Source: Pseudomonas soli
Lineage (GTDB): Bacteria > Pseudomonadota > Gammaproteobacteria > Pseudomonadales > Pseudomonadaceae
Reading direction: 5' to 3'
Length of the DNA stretch: 64,000 nucleotides
Assembly: GCF_900110655.1 (NCBI RefSeq)
Contig: NZ_FOEQ01000014.1
Coordinates: forward strand, 62,001-126,000
The translations under genes and the position numbers were made by a program. The notes below the pieces were generated by a model, which did not search any database, was not told where the DNA came from, and saw only the letters and a list, made by a program, of their open reading frames with translations. Of the stretch, positions 51,948 through 60,281 are shown one piece after another. Numbering within the stretch: position 1 is the stretch's first letter; each line of letters starts with the position of its first letter.

Positions 51948-52751
51948 TTGCCGCAACCACTTTCACCCCCGTCACCTGTCCATGTGGTGCAACTGACCGA
52001 TGCCCATCTGTTCGCCGACCCGGCGGGCACCTTGCTGGGCCTCAATACCCGCGCAAGCCTTGGGCACGTGGTCGGCCAGGTTCGCCGCGAACAACCGCGC
52101 ATCGACCTGCTGCTGTGCACGGGCGATCTTTCCCAGGATGCCAGCGTCGAATCCTACGCGGCCTTTCGCGAGCTCACGTCGACGCTCGGCGCGCCAGCGC
52201 GCTGGCTGCCGGGTAACCATGACGAGGCGCGGGTCATGGCAGAAGTGGCGGCGGAACTGGTGCAGGCAGTGACCGATATTGGTGCCTGGCGCATCGTCAT
52301 GCTCGACTCGGCAGTGGTCGGTGCCACCTTCGGTCTGTTGGCCGATGACCAGCTGGTCGTGCTGGACCAGGCGCTGAGCGGTGCGGACGAGCGCCATTGC
52401 CTGGTGTGCTGCCATCACCAGCCGGTGGATATCGGTTGTGCCTGGATCGCGCCGATCGGGCTGCATAATGCCGATGAACTGTTGCGGCGTCTGCGCAGTT
52501 ATCCACAGGTGAAGGCGCTGCTGTGGGGGCATATCCACCAGGAATGGGACGAAGTGCGTGACGGCATCCGTTTCCTCGCCACGCCTTCGACCTGCATCCA
52601 GTTCGCGCCGCGCAGCGAGGACTTCAAGGTGAGCGAGGAGCAGCCGGGTTACCGCTGGCTTCTTCTGCATGCCGACGGGAGGTTGGAGACCGGGGTGGAG
52701 CGGGCGCGGGATTTCGTGGTGACGCTGGATTTCGACAGCCCAGGCTATTGA
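51948..52751 (+). CDS. cpdA: 3',5'-cyclic AMP phosphodiesterase CpdA
   Basis: A 267-residue class III cyclic-nucleotide phosphodiesterase of the calcineurin-like fold that hydrolyses cAMP. Metal-binding motifs in order: QLTDAHLF (DxH), LLLCTGDLSQDAS (GD), LPGNHDEA (GNHD/E), CCHHQPVD (H) and WGHIHQEWD (GHxH). The start is TTG at 51948 with GAGGAG 8 bases upstream; no ATG fits the DxH spacing. Through cAMP it can influence Vfr/Crp-dependent genes. It follows yqiB at 85 bp with a palindrome and potential own promoter in between. Confidence 0.94.
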   Translation: MPQPLSPPSPVHVVQLTDAHLFADPAGTLLGLNTRASLGHVVGQVRREQPRIDLLLCTGDLSQDASVESYAAFRELTSTLGAPARWLPGNHDEARVMAEVAAELVQAVTDIGAWRIVMLDSAVVGATFGLLADDQLVVLDQALSGADERHCLVCCHHQPVDIGCAWIAPIGLHNADELLRRLRSYPQVKALLWGHIHQEWDEVRDGIRFLATPSTCIQFAPRSEDFKVSEEQPGYRWLLLHADGRLETGVERARDFVVTLDFDSPGY

Positions 52752-52767
52752 GAGGCCGCTGCGCTGC

Positions 52768-52794
52768 CTTTGGGAGCTGGCCTGCCAGCGAAAG
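52768..52794. repeat. Single REP unit between cpdA and yqiA
   Basis: TTTGGGAGCTGGCCTGCCAG followed by CGAAAGG is one REP unit of the GCTGGC/GCCAGC subtype, with the two arms GCTGGC and GCCAGC pairing. It lies 17 bp after the cpdA stop codon. Confidence 0.68.
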
Positions 52795-52900
52795 GGGCGC
52801 AGAGCGCCCTGTCATTTGAAGAATTTGTTGCGAAAATCCCCAGGCTGCGCCAATGACCATCGAACACGCTACACTGCGCGTCTTTGCGTCCGGGGGCAGC

Positions 52901-53509
52901 ATGTCGGGTTCCATCCTCTATATCCATGGCTTCAACAGCTCGCCGCTGTCGACCAAGGCACGCCAGCTCGAAGCGGTGATGCAGCAGCTCGACCTGTCCG
53001 AGCAACTGCGCGTTCCGGCCCTGCACCATCATCCACGCCAGGCCATCGCCCAACTGGAGACGGCAATCGCCGAGCTCGGCGCGCCCTTGCTGGTCGGCAG
53101 CTCCCTCGGCGGCTACTATGCCACCCACCTGGCCGAGCGACACGGGCTCAAGGCGCTGTTGATCAACCCGGCGGTGGCCCCGCACAAGCTGTTCGACGGT
53201 TACCTCGGCACCCAGCGCAACCTCTATACCGATGAAGCCTGGGAGCTCACCCACGACCACGTGGACGCCCTGGCCGAACTGGAAGTACCGGCACCGCAGG
53301 ATGCTGCCCGCTATCAAGTGTGGTTGCAGACCGCCGATGAAACCCTGGACTATCGCCAGGCCGAGCGCTACTACCGTGCTTGCGCCCTGCGGATCCAGGC
53401 CGGTGGTGACCACAGCTACCAGGGCTTCGCCGAACAATTGCCGGCACTGCTGGCGTTCGCCGGCATTGCCCGCGGACAGTACGCGGCACTGGACTTTTCT
53501 GTATTTTGA
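52901..53509 (+). CDS. yqiA: YqiA-type alpha/beta-hydrolase esterase
   Basis: A 202-residue alpha/beta hydrolase. LYIHGFNSSPLSTKA near residues 6-20 and the nucleophile elbow VGSSLGGYYATHLAE (about 81-95; Ser in GSSLG) match E. coli YqiA, as do LLINPAVAPHKLFDGYLG and the C-terminal catalytic His in GGDHSYQGFAEQL (about 168-180). E. coli YqiA hydrolyses palmitoyl-CoA and p-nitrophenyl esters. The ATG at 52901 gives the E. coli-like N terminus and has GGGGG upstream; an in-frame ATG at 52853 would add 16 residues. It precedes parE by 33 bp, as in E. coli. Confidence 0.92.
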   Translation: MSGSILYIHGFNSSPLSTKARQLEAVMQQLDLSEQLRVPALHHHPRQAIAQLETAIAELGAPLLVGSSLGGYYATHLAERHGLKALLINPAVAPHKLFDGYLGTQRNLYTDEAWELTHDHVDALAELEVPAPQDAARYQVWLQTADETLDYRQAERYYRACALRIQAGGDHSYQGFAEQLPALLAFAGIARGQYAALDFSVF

Positions 53510-53542
53510 CTTTTGCATTCACCAGACTGACGACGAGAACCC

Positions 53543-55447
53543 ATGGCCAATCCCAGCGCTAGCGCCTATAACGCAGACGCCATCGAAGTCCTCTCGGGCC
53601 TTGACCCGGTCCGCAAGCGACCGGGCATGTACACCGACACCAGCCGGCCCAACCACCTGGCCCAGGAAGTTATCGACAACAGCGTCGACGAAGCCCTGGC
53701 CGGCCACGCCCGTTCGGTACAGGTCGTCCTACACGCCGACCATTCCCTGGAAGTCAGCGACGATGGCCGCGGCATGCCCGTGGACATCCACCCCGAAGAG
53801 GGTGTTTCCGGTGTTGAACTGATCCTCACCAAGCTGCACGCCGGGGGCAAGTTCTCCAACAAGAACTATCAATTTTCCGGCGGCCTGCACGGCGTCGGCA
53901 TCTCGGTGGTCAACGCCCTGTCGAGCCAGGTACGCGTGCGCGTCAAGCGCGACGGCAACGAGTACCAGATGACCTTCGCCGACGGCTTCAAGGCCAGCGA
54001 GCTGGAAGTGGTCGGCACCGTCGGCAAGCGTAACACCGGCACCAGCGTGTACTTCAGCCCCGATCCGAAGTACTTCGATTCGCCGAAGTTCTCCATCAGC
54101 CGCCTCAAACACGTACTCAAGGCCAAGGCGGTATTGTGCCCGGGGCTGTCCATCAGCTTCGAGGACAAGGGCACCGGCGAGAAGGTCGAGTGGCACTACG
54201 AGGACGGTCTGCGCTCCTACCTGGTCGATTCGGTCAGCGAGTTCCAGCGCCTGCCCGACGAGCCGTTCTGCGGCAGCTTGGCCGGTAACAAGGAGGCCGT
54301 GGACTGGGCCTTGTTGTGGCTGCCGGAAGGTGGCGACAGCATCCAGGAAAGCTACGTCAACCTGATCCCCACCGCCCAGGGCGGCACCCACGTCAACGGC
54401 CTGCGCCAGGGCCTGCTGGACGCCATGCGCGAGTTCTGCGAGTTCCGCAACCTGCTGCCGCGCGGGGTCAAGCTGGCCCCCGAGGACGTCTGGGAACGCA
54501 TCAGCTTCGTGCTGTCGATGAAGATGCAGGAGCCGCAGTTCTCCGGCCAGACCAAGGAGCGCCTGTCGTCCCGCGAGGCGGCCGCGTTCGTTTCCGGCGT
54601 GGTCAAGGACGCCTTCAGCCTGTGGCTCAATGCCCACCCCGAACTGGGCATGCAGCTGGCGGAACTGGCCATCAGCAACGCCGGCCGGCGCCTGAAGGCG
54701 AGCAAGAAGGTCGAGCGCAAGCGCATTACCCAGGGCCCTGCATTACCGGGCAAGTTGGCCGATTGCGCCGGCCAGGACCCGATGCGCGCCGAGTTGTTCC
54801 TGGTCGAGGGTGACTCGGCCGGTGGCTCGGCCAAGCAGGCACGGGACAAGGAATTCCAGGCCATCCTGCCGCTGCGCGGCAAGATCCTAAACACCTGGGA
54901 GGTTGATGGCGGTGAAGTCCTGGCCAGCCAGGAAGTGCACAACATCGCCGTGGCCATCGGCGTCGACCCGGGCGCAGCCGACCTCTCGCAGTTGCGCTAT
55001 GGCAAGGTCTGCATCCTTGCCGACGCCGACTCCGACGGCCTGCACATCGCCACACTGCTGTGCGCGCTGTTCGTCCAGCACTTCCGCCCGCTGGTCGAGG
55101 CCGGGCACGTGTACGTGGCCATGCCGCCGCTGTACCGCATCGACCTGGGCAAGGAGATCTACTACGCCTTGGACGAGGCCGAGCGTGACGGCATCCTCGA
55201 CCGCCTGGTCGCAGAGAAGAAGCGTGGCAAGCCACAGGTCACCCGATTCAAGGGCCTGGGCGAGATGAACCCGCCGCAACTGCGCGAAACCACCATGGAC
55301 CCCAACACCCGGCGCCTGGTCCAGTTGACCCTGGACGATGTACAGGGCACCACCGAGATCATGGACATGCTGCTGGCCAAGAAGCGTGCGGGTGATCGCA
55401 AGAGCTGGCTGGAGACCAAAGGCAACCTGGCCGAGGTCCTGGTTTGA
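53543..55447 (+). CDS. parE: DNA topoisomerase IV subunit B
   Basis: A 634-residue ATPase subunit of topoisomerase IV, which decatenates daughter chromosomes with ParC. The GHKL ATPase domain (about 1-220) has EVIDNSVDEALAG, DDGRGMPVD and GLHGVGISVVNALS; the transducer follows; the TOPRIM domain (about 415-530) has ELFLVEGDSAGGSAKQARDKEFQAILPLRGKI-type text and ADADSDGLHIATLL; and the C terminus carries RFKGLGEMNPPQLRETTMDP. This set, with EGDSAGGSA, PLRGK and DADSDG, includes the quinolone-resistance region. The start ATG at 53543 gives the usual N terminus. The next gene overlaps its stop by four bases. Confidence 0.97.
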   Translation: MANPSASAYNADAIEVLSGLDPVRKRPGMYTDTSRPNHLAQEVIDNSVDEALAGHARSVQVVLHADHSLEVSDDGRGMPVDIHPEEGVSGVELILTKLHAGGKFSNKNYQFSGGLHGVGISVVNALSSQVRVRVKRDGNEYQMTFADGFKASELEVVGTVGKRNTGTSVYFSPDPKYFDSPKFSISRLKHVLKAKAVLCPGLSISFEDKGTGEKVEWHYEDGLRSYLVDSVSEFQRLPDEPFCGSLAGNKEAVDWALLWLPEGGDSIQESYVNLIPTAQGGTHVNGLRQGLLDAMREFCEFRNLLPRGVKLAPEDVWERISFVLSMKMQEPQFSGQTKERLSSREAAAFVSGVVKDAFSLWLNAHPELGMQLAELAISNAGRRLKASKKVERKRITQGPALPGKLADCAGQDPMRAELFLVEGDSAGGSAKQARDKEFQAILPLRGKILNTWEVDGGEVLASQEVHNIAVAIGVDPGAADLSQLRYGKVCILADADSDGLHIATLLCALFVQHFRPLVEAGHVYVAMPPLYRIDLGKEIYYALDEAERDGILDRLVAEKKRGKPQVTRFKGLGEMNPPQLRETTMDPNTRRLVQLTLDDVQGTTEIMDMLLAKKRAGDRKSWLETKGNLAEVLV

Positions 55448-56430
55448 TTCGTCCGTTGCTCCTGGCCTGCCTGGCGTGGTTTGCCCTGCAGGCCCAGGCC
55501 GGCGACTGGCCGCAGCTCAAGCTTAGCGCCGAGCATGCGGTCGATGGCATGCGCGGCGGTAACCTGTCGGGCCTGGCCTGGTGCCGTGGGGCATTGTGGG
55601 CGGTGTCCGACCGCGATGACGACCGGATCTACCGCCTCGACCAGGAGGGAGCGACGTGGCAGGCCCAGCCACTGACCTTCACCCCGCCGGCGGCGCCAGA
55701 CACCGGCCTGCCATGGGGGCTCAAGTCGCGCAACTGGGCGGCGTCCTACATCCGCGGCGGCGAGCTGGATTTCGAGGGCATCACCTGCGATCAGGCCGGC
55801 AACCTCTATATCGTCAGCGAGTCCCACGCTGCCGTGCTGCAGTTGCCGGTGGACGGTGAACCGGACTGGCTGAAAATCGACCAGGCCATGGTGCGCCAGG
55901 CGCGGGCCAGCGGCATGTTGCTGCATTTCAACGCACTGTTCGAGGGGCTGGCGATCAACCCGGCGGGCGATCGCCTGTGGCTGGCAGCCGAGCGCGAGCG
56001 TCGCGGCCTGCTCGCGGTGCAGCGCCAGCAATCGGTGTGGACCTGCGGGCGCGGCTGCGTGCTGCTCAGCGAGGCGGGTGTCGAGATGCAGCCGCCACAG
56101 TTCCCCGAGTCGCGTCCGGTATCACGTGACTTTGCTGACCTGGCCTGGTTCGAAGGCAAGCTGTTCACCCTCGAGCGCAATGCCTACCGCATTTGCCGGC
56201 GGGATGCCGACACGGGCGCCGTGGAGCGCTGTTGGTCGTTCGCCGCCGACGCCCTGATGGAATCGCGGCGCTACTCGCAGTCCTACGGCCTGGCCGAGGC
56301 GCTGGTGATCGACAAGGGCGGCGCCTGGATCGGCGTGGACAACAACGACCGCCCGCGGGTGGATGGTGAAACACGGCCGATCGTCTGGCGCTTCGACGCG
56401 CCACAGGGCGGCTGGAGCGCCAAGCCATGA
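55444..56430 (+). CDS. Secreted esterase-like phytase-family protein
   Basis: A 328-residue exported protein. Residues 1-19 are a signal peptide (LLLACLAWFALQAQA). The mature part reads like the esterase-like-activity-of-phytase family, a beta-propeller: GGNLSGLAWCRGALWAVSDRDDDRIYRLD (about 36-64), ELDFEGITCDQAGNLYIVSE (about 100-119), and EGLAINPAGDRLWLAAERE (about 163-181). Several cysteines (CRG, CDQ, CGRGC, CRR) may form disulfides. Start is TTG overlapping the parE stop (TTGA), so it is translated by coupling from parE. Substrate unknown; its place between topoisomerase subunits is conserved in pseudomonads as I recall. Confidence 0.8.
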   Translation: MIRPLLLACLAWFALQAQAGDWPQLKLSAEHAVDGMRGGNLSGLAWCRGALWAVSDRDDDRIYRLDQEGATWQAQPLTFTPPAAPDTGLPWGLKSRNWAASYIRGGELDFEGITCDQAGNLYIVSESHAAVLQLPVDGEPDWLKIDQAMVRQARASGMLLHFNALFEGLAINPAGDRLWLAAERERRGLLAVQRQQSVWTCGRGCVLLSEAGVEMQPPQFPESRPVSRDFADLAWFEGKLFTLERNAYRICRRDADTGAVERCWSFAADALMESRRYSQSYGLAEALVIDKGGAWIGVDNNDRPRVDGETRPIVWRFDAPQGGWSAKP

Positions 56431-56945
56431 GCCAGCCACCGGGCAAGCGCGCGGGCAGGGTGTTGATGATTGTCGCCTGGGCGGCGGCGTTGTTCCTGGC
56501 CACGCGCTTTTTCGGGCAGTGGGAAAAACATCAGCAGAACCCCAACAGCGTGGTGAAGAGCGAGCAGGGCGACGGCTTCGTCGAGGTGCGTCTGTTGAGC
56601 AACGGTCAGGGCCATTTCGTTGCCGATGGCGCGATAAATGGGCGACGGGTGCTTTTCATGCTCGACACCGGCGCCACCGACGTGGCGATCCCCGAGGCAC
56701 TGGCCCGCGACCTGGACCTGGCGCGTGGCGCCGCGGTGCAATTGAGCACCGCCAATGGCCGGACCCAAGGCTACCGTACGCGGCTCGACAGCCTGCAACT
56801 GGGCGATATCCACCTGCGCGACGTACGCGCGCTGGTGGTGCCTGGCCTGGATGGCCAGGGCGTACTGCTGGGAATGAGTGCCCTGAAACAACTTGAATTT
56901 ACCCAGCGCGGCGGCACCATGCTGCTGCGCCAGAACCTGAAATGA
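56427..56945 (+). CDS. Retropepsin-like aspartic protease with N-terminal membrane anchor
   Basis: A 172-residue clan AA (retropepsin-like) aspartic protease. A single transmembrane helix lies near residues 10-28 (VLMIVAWAAALFLATRF). The catalytic motif DTGATD is within RRVLFMLDTGATDVAIPEALARDLDL (about 73-98), and the second family segment LLGMSALKQLEFTQRGGTMLL ends the protein. As a monomer it has one DTG motif, so it should work as a homodimer, probably in the periplasm. It overlaps the previous gene as ATGA and precedes parC by 10 bp. Confidence 0.85.
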   Translation: MSQPPGKRAGRVLMIVAWAAALFLATRFFGQWEKHQQNPNSVVKSEQGDGFVEVRLLSNGQGHFVADGAINGRRVLFMLDTGATDVAIPEALARDLDLARGAAVQLSTANGRTQGYRTRLDSLQLGDIHLRDVRALVVPGLDGQGVLLGMSALKQLEFTQRGGTMLLRQNLK

Positions 56946-56955
56946 CGAGGCCCGC

Positions 56956-59214
56956 ATGAGCGACTCACTCGAACTCAGTCTCGACGGCGTCGAACGCCGT
57001 TCCCTGGCTGAATTCACCGAACAGGCCTACCTCAACTACTCCATGTACGTGATCATGGACCGCGCCCTGCCGCACATCGGCGACGGCCTCAAGCCGGTCC
57101 AGCGACGCATCGTCTATGCCATGAGCGAGTTGGGGCTCGATGCCGACTCCAAGCACAAGAAATCGGCACGTACCGTCGGTGACGTGCTCGGCAAGTTCCA
57201 CCCCCACGGCGACTCGGCGTGCTACGAGGCCATGGTGCTGATGGCCCAGCCGTTCAGCTACCGCTACACCCTGGTCGACGGCCAAGGCAACTGGGGTGCG
57301 CCGGACGATCCGAAGTCGTTCGCCGCCATGCGTTACACCGAGGCGCGCCTGTCGCGCTACTCCGAGGTGCTGCTCACTGAATTGGGCCAGGGCACCGTCG
57401 ACTGGGTACCGAACTTCGACGGCACCTTGCAGGAGCCGGCCGTGCTGCCCGCGCGTCTGCCGAACATCCTGCTCAACGGCACCACCGGCATCGCCGTGGG
57501 CATGGCTACCGACGTGCCGCCGCACAACCTGCGCGAAGTGGCCAGCGCCTGCGTGCGCCTGCTCGACGAACCCAAGGCCACCATCGAGCAGCTGTGCGAG
57601 CATATCCAGGGGCCGGACTATCCGACCGAAGCCGAGATCGTCACCCCGCGCGCCGACATCCAGAAGATCTACGAGAGCGGCAAAGGCTCGATCCGCATGC
57701 GTGCGGTATACCGCATCGAGGACGGCGACATCGTCGTCACCGCACTGCCACACCAGGTCTCCGGCGCCAAGGTGCTCGAGCAGATTGCCGCGCAGATGCA
57801 GGCCAAGAAGCTGCCGATGGTCGCTGACCTGCGCGACGAGTCGGACCACGAGAACCCTTGCCGCATCGTCATCATCCCGCGCTCGAACCGCGTGGATGCC
57901 GCCGAGCTGATGCAGCACCTGTTCGCCACCACCGACCTGGAGAGCACCTACCGGGTCAACGTCAACATCATCGGCCTCGACGGCCGTCCGCAACTGAAGA
58001 ACCTGCGGGCGCTGCTGCTGGAGTGGCTGGAGTACCGCATCGGTACCGTGCGACGCCGCCTGCAGCACCGCCTGGACAAGGTCGAGAAGCGCCTGCACCT
58101 GTTGGAAGGCTTGCTTACCGCGTTCCTCAACCTGGATGAGGTGATCCACATCATCCGCACCGAGGAGCACCCCAAACAGGCCTTGATCGCCCGTTTCGAT
58201 TTGAGCGAGATCCAGGCCGACTACATCCTCGAGACCCGCCTGCGTCAACTGGCGCGTCTGGAAGAGATGAAGATCCGCGGCGAGCAGGACGAACTGCTCA
58301 AGGAACAGAAGCAACTGCAAGCGCTGCTGGGTAGCGACAGCAAACTGCGCAAGCTGGTGCGCAGCGAACTGATCAAGGACGCCGAGACCTACGGCGACGA
58401 CCGCCGCTCGCCGATCGTCGAGCGCGCCGAGGCCAAGGCCCTGTCGGAAAACGAACTGATGCCGACCGAGCCGGTTACCGTGGTGCTGTCGGAGAAGGGC
58501 TGGGTGCGCTGCGCCAAGGGCCACGATATCGATGCCACGGGGCTTTCGTACAAGGCTGGCGACGGCTTCAAGGCCGCCGCCGCCGGACGTTCCAATCAGT
58601 TCGCCGTGCTCATCGACTCCACCGGCCGCAGCTACTCGCTGGCCGCCCACAGCCTGCCGTCGGCCCGTGGCCAGGGCGAGCCGCTGACCGGCCGCCTGAC
58701 CCCGCCACCGGGCGCCACCTTCGAGTGCGTGCTGCTGCCGGAAGACGATGCCCTGTACGTTGTGGCCTCCGACGCCGGCTACGGTTTCGTGGTCAAGGGC
58801 GAGGACCTGCAGGCCAAGAACAAGGCCGGCAAGGGCCTGCTCAGCCTGCCCAATGGCGCCAAGGTGATGACCCCGCGTCCGGTGGCCGACCGCGAGCAAG
58901 ACTGGCTGGCAGCGGTAACCACCGAGGGGCGCCTGTTGGTGTTCAAGGTCGCCGACCTGCCACAGCTGGGTAAAGGCAAGGGCAACAAGATCATCGGCGT
59001 GCCGGGTGACCGGGTGGCCAGCCGCGAGGAATACGTGACCGATCTTGCGGTGATCAGCGAGGGCTCGACCCTTGTATTGCAAGCTGGCAAGCGTACCCTT
59101 TCACTCAAGCCGGATGATCTCGAGCACTACAAGGGCGAGCGGGGTCGCCGTGGTAGCAAATTGCCACGCGGTTTCCAGCGCGTCGATGGGTTGCTGGTGG
59201 AAACCCCTGCTTGA
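56956..59214 (+). CDS. parC: DNA topoisomerase IV subunit A
   Basis: A 752-residue breakage-reunion subunit of topoisomerase IV. The catalytic region is in the N-terminal part: LKPVQRRIVYAMSELGL, KSARTVGDVLGKFHPHGDSACYEAMVLMAQPFS (about 78-110), and catalytic Tyr in AAMRYTEARLSRYSE (about 121-135). The quinolone-resistance segment reads HGDSACYEA, the wild-type-looking Ser (S87-equivalent) and Glu present. The C-terminal domain (about 490-740) has beta-pinwheel text such as GWVRCAKGHDID and AGRSNQFAVLIDSTGRSYSLA. It is the last of parE-esterase-protease-parC, which probably form one operon. Confidence 0.97.
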   Translation: MSDSLELSLDGVERRSLAEFTEQAYLNYSMYVIMDRALPHIGDGLKPVQRRIVYAMSELGLDADSKHKKSARTVGDVLGKFHPHGDSACYEAMVLMAQPFSYRYTLVDGQGNWGAPDDPKSFAAMRYTEARLSRYSEVLLTELGQGTVDWVPNFDGTLQEPAVLPARLPNILLNGTTGIAVGMATDVPPHNLREVASACVRLLDEPKATIEQLCEHIQGPDYPTEAEIVTPRADIQKIYESGKGSIRMRAVYRIEDGDIVVTALPHQVSGAKVLEQIAAQMQAKKLPMVADLRDESDHENPCRIVIIPRSNRVDAAELMQHLFATTDLESTYRVNVNIIGLDGRPQLKNLRALLLEWLEYRIGTVRRRLQHRLDKVEKRLHLLEGLLTAFLNLDEVIHIIRTEEHPKQALIARFDLSEIQADYILETRLRQLARLEEMKIRGEQDELLKEQKQLQALLGSDSKLRKLVRSELIKDAETYGDDRRSPIVERAEAKALSENELMPTEPVTVVLSEKGWVRCAKGHDIDATGLSYKAGDGFKAAAAGRSNQFAVLIDSTGRSYSLAAHSLPSARGQGEPLTGRLTPPPGATFECVLLPEDDALYVVASDAGYGFVVKGEDLQAKNKAGKGLLSLPNGAKVMTPRPVADREQDWLAAVTTEGRLLVFKVADLPQLGKGKGNKIIGVPGDRVASREEYVTDLAVISEGSTLVLQAGKRTLSLKPDDLEHYKGERGRRGSKLPRGFQRVDGLLVETPA

Positions 59215-59390
59215 GTGGATGGGCTGTCTGTTGCGGCGTTTTCGACGCCGCTTCGGGCGGAAATGCTGGAGTCGGGCGACCATTTCGCGGATGATAGGGC
59301 CCTCGTTGGCGCCGGCGTGGCCGAGTGCCCGGATGAATCTACATGAGTATCACTGCGGTCAGTCTACTGACGACCGCCTGGATGGGATGA

Positions 59391-60101
59391 ATGAAATTTC
59401 TGCGCCTTCCATTTGCGCTGCTGATGACTGGCTTGCTGGGCTTGAGCGGGTGCAGCATGCACCAGCCGGTTGCCCTGTATCAGCTCGACAGCGGTGATCC
59501 CGGTCAGCCGACCCAGGCTGCGGGCATGGCGGTGGTGCTTGGCCCGGTATCGGTGGCCGATTACCTGCAACGCGAAACCTTTTTGCAGCGTCAGACCGAT
59601 GGCAGCCTGACTGCAGCGACCGACGGTCGCTGGGCCGGCAGCCTTTCGTCGGATATTGACCAATTGCTGGTACGCCAGCTGGCCTGGCGCCTGGACAGCC
59701 AGCGCGTGGTGCTGGCGCCGGCAAGTGCCGGCTTCACGCCGGACGTGCAGGTGCTGCTGTCAATCACCCGCCTGGACTCGGGCAAGAACCAGCCGGCGAT
59801 CCTTGATGCGCAGTGGCGCGTGTTGGACCGCCGTGGCCAGGTGCGTGACAACCGTATCGTCCACCTCGAACAGCCCCATGCCGGCAGCGAGTCGGCGCAG
59901 GTTCAAGCCCAGGGGCAGTTGCTGCAGAAGCTGGTCGAACAGCTCAGCACCACGGTCAAGCCGTTGGCCAACCAGCCGGCCATCGCCGAGGAGGCGCCAC
60001 GCAAGCCGGCCGCGCCGGTGCAGGTGAAGAAAGAGCCGGAGAAGCCAAAGATTCCGATGGCTTCACCGATTCGTACCGATATGGAAGTGTTCCGCTTCTG
60101 A
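59391..60101 (+). CDS. PqiC-like ABC-type transport auxiliary lipoprotein
   Basis: A 236-residue lipoprotein. Residues 1-20 are a signal peptide ending in the lipobox LSGC (then SMHQP). The mature N terminus VALYQLDSGDPG and the middle GPVSVADYLQRETFLQRQTDG and DIDQLLVRQLAWRLDSQRVV (about 85-104) resemble the PqiC/YmbA (DUF330) family of periplasmic auxiliary lipoproteins for intermembrane lipid transport. The C-terminal ~35 residues are a proline/lysine-rich tail (PAAPVQVKKEPEKPKIPM). No pqiAB genes are adjacent in this window. It is followed by a strong terminator. Confidence 0.75.
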   Translation: MKFLRLPFALLMTGLLGLSGCSMHQPVALYQLDSGDPGQPTQAAGMAVVLGPVSVADYLQRETFLQRQTDGSLTAATDGRWAGSLSSDIDQLLVRQLAWRLDSQRVVLAPASAGFTPDVQVLLSITRLDSGKNQPAILDAQWRVLDRRGQVRDNRIVHLEQPHAGSESAQVQAQGQLLQKLVEQLSTTVKPLANQPAIAEEAPRKPAAPVQVKKEPEKPKIPMASPIRTDMEVFRF

Positions 60102-60110
60102 TATCCGTAG

Positions 60111-60148
60111 CCACAAAAAAGCCCGCAGCGATGCGGGCTTTTTTGTGG
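60111..60148. terminator. Bidirectional intrinsic terminator
   Basis: A perfect 17-bp palindrome CCACAAAAAAGCCCGCA / TGCGGGCTTTTTTGTGG around a GCGA loop, with A-run and T-run on the two sides, can terminate transcription from either direction. It closes the PqiC-like gene and also faces the REP pair and the convergent cyclase-like gene. Confidence 0.94.
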
Positions 60149-60170
60149 GTCTCGCCATGTGATCGGGACG

Positions 60171-60260
60171 GCGTGGGAGTGGGCTTGCCCCACGATAGGG
60201 CTCGCCATACAGCAACATTGCCTGCCCCGATGTTATCGTGGGGCTAGCCCGCTCCCACAC
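60171..60260. repeat. REP pair (inverted)
   Basis: GCGTGGGAGTGGGCTTGCCC plus CACGATAG (60171-60198) faces the inverse TATCGTGGGGCTAGCCCGCT plus CCCACAC (60234-60260). Three mismatches between arms and a 35-base spacer. It lies between the bidirectional terminator and the 3' end of the cyclase-like gene. Confidence 0.85.
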
Positions 60261-60281
60261 AGGCCTTGAATCAGCGTTGGC

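Noticed and set aside
56965..59082. 705-codon minus-strand open frame opposite parC
   Set aside because: Same reasoning: parC is unmistakable on the plus strand and the antisense product has no recognisable domain.
59215..59390. tRNA-like fragment around GGCGTGGCCGAGTG after parC
   Set aside because: No cloverleaf can be folded; only the short string resembles a tRNA D-arm.
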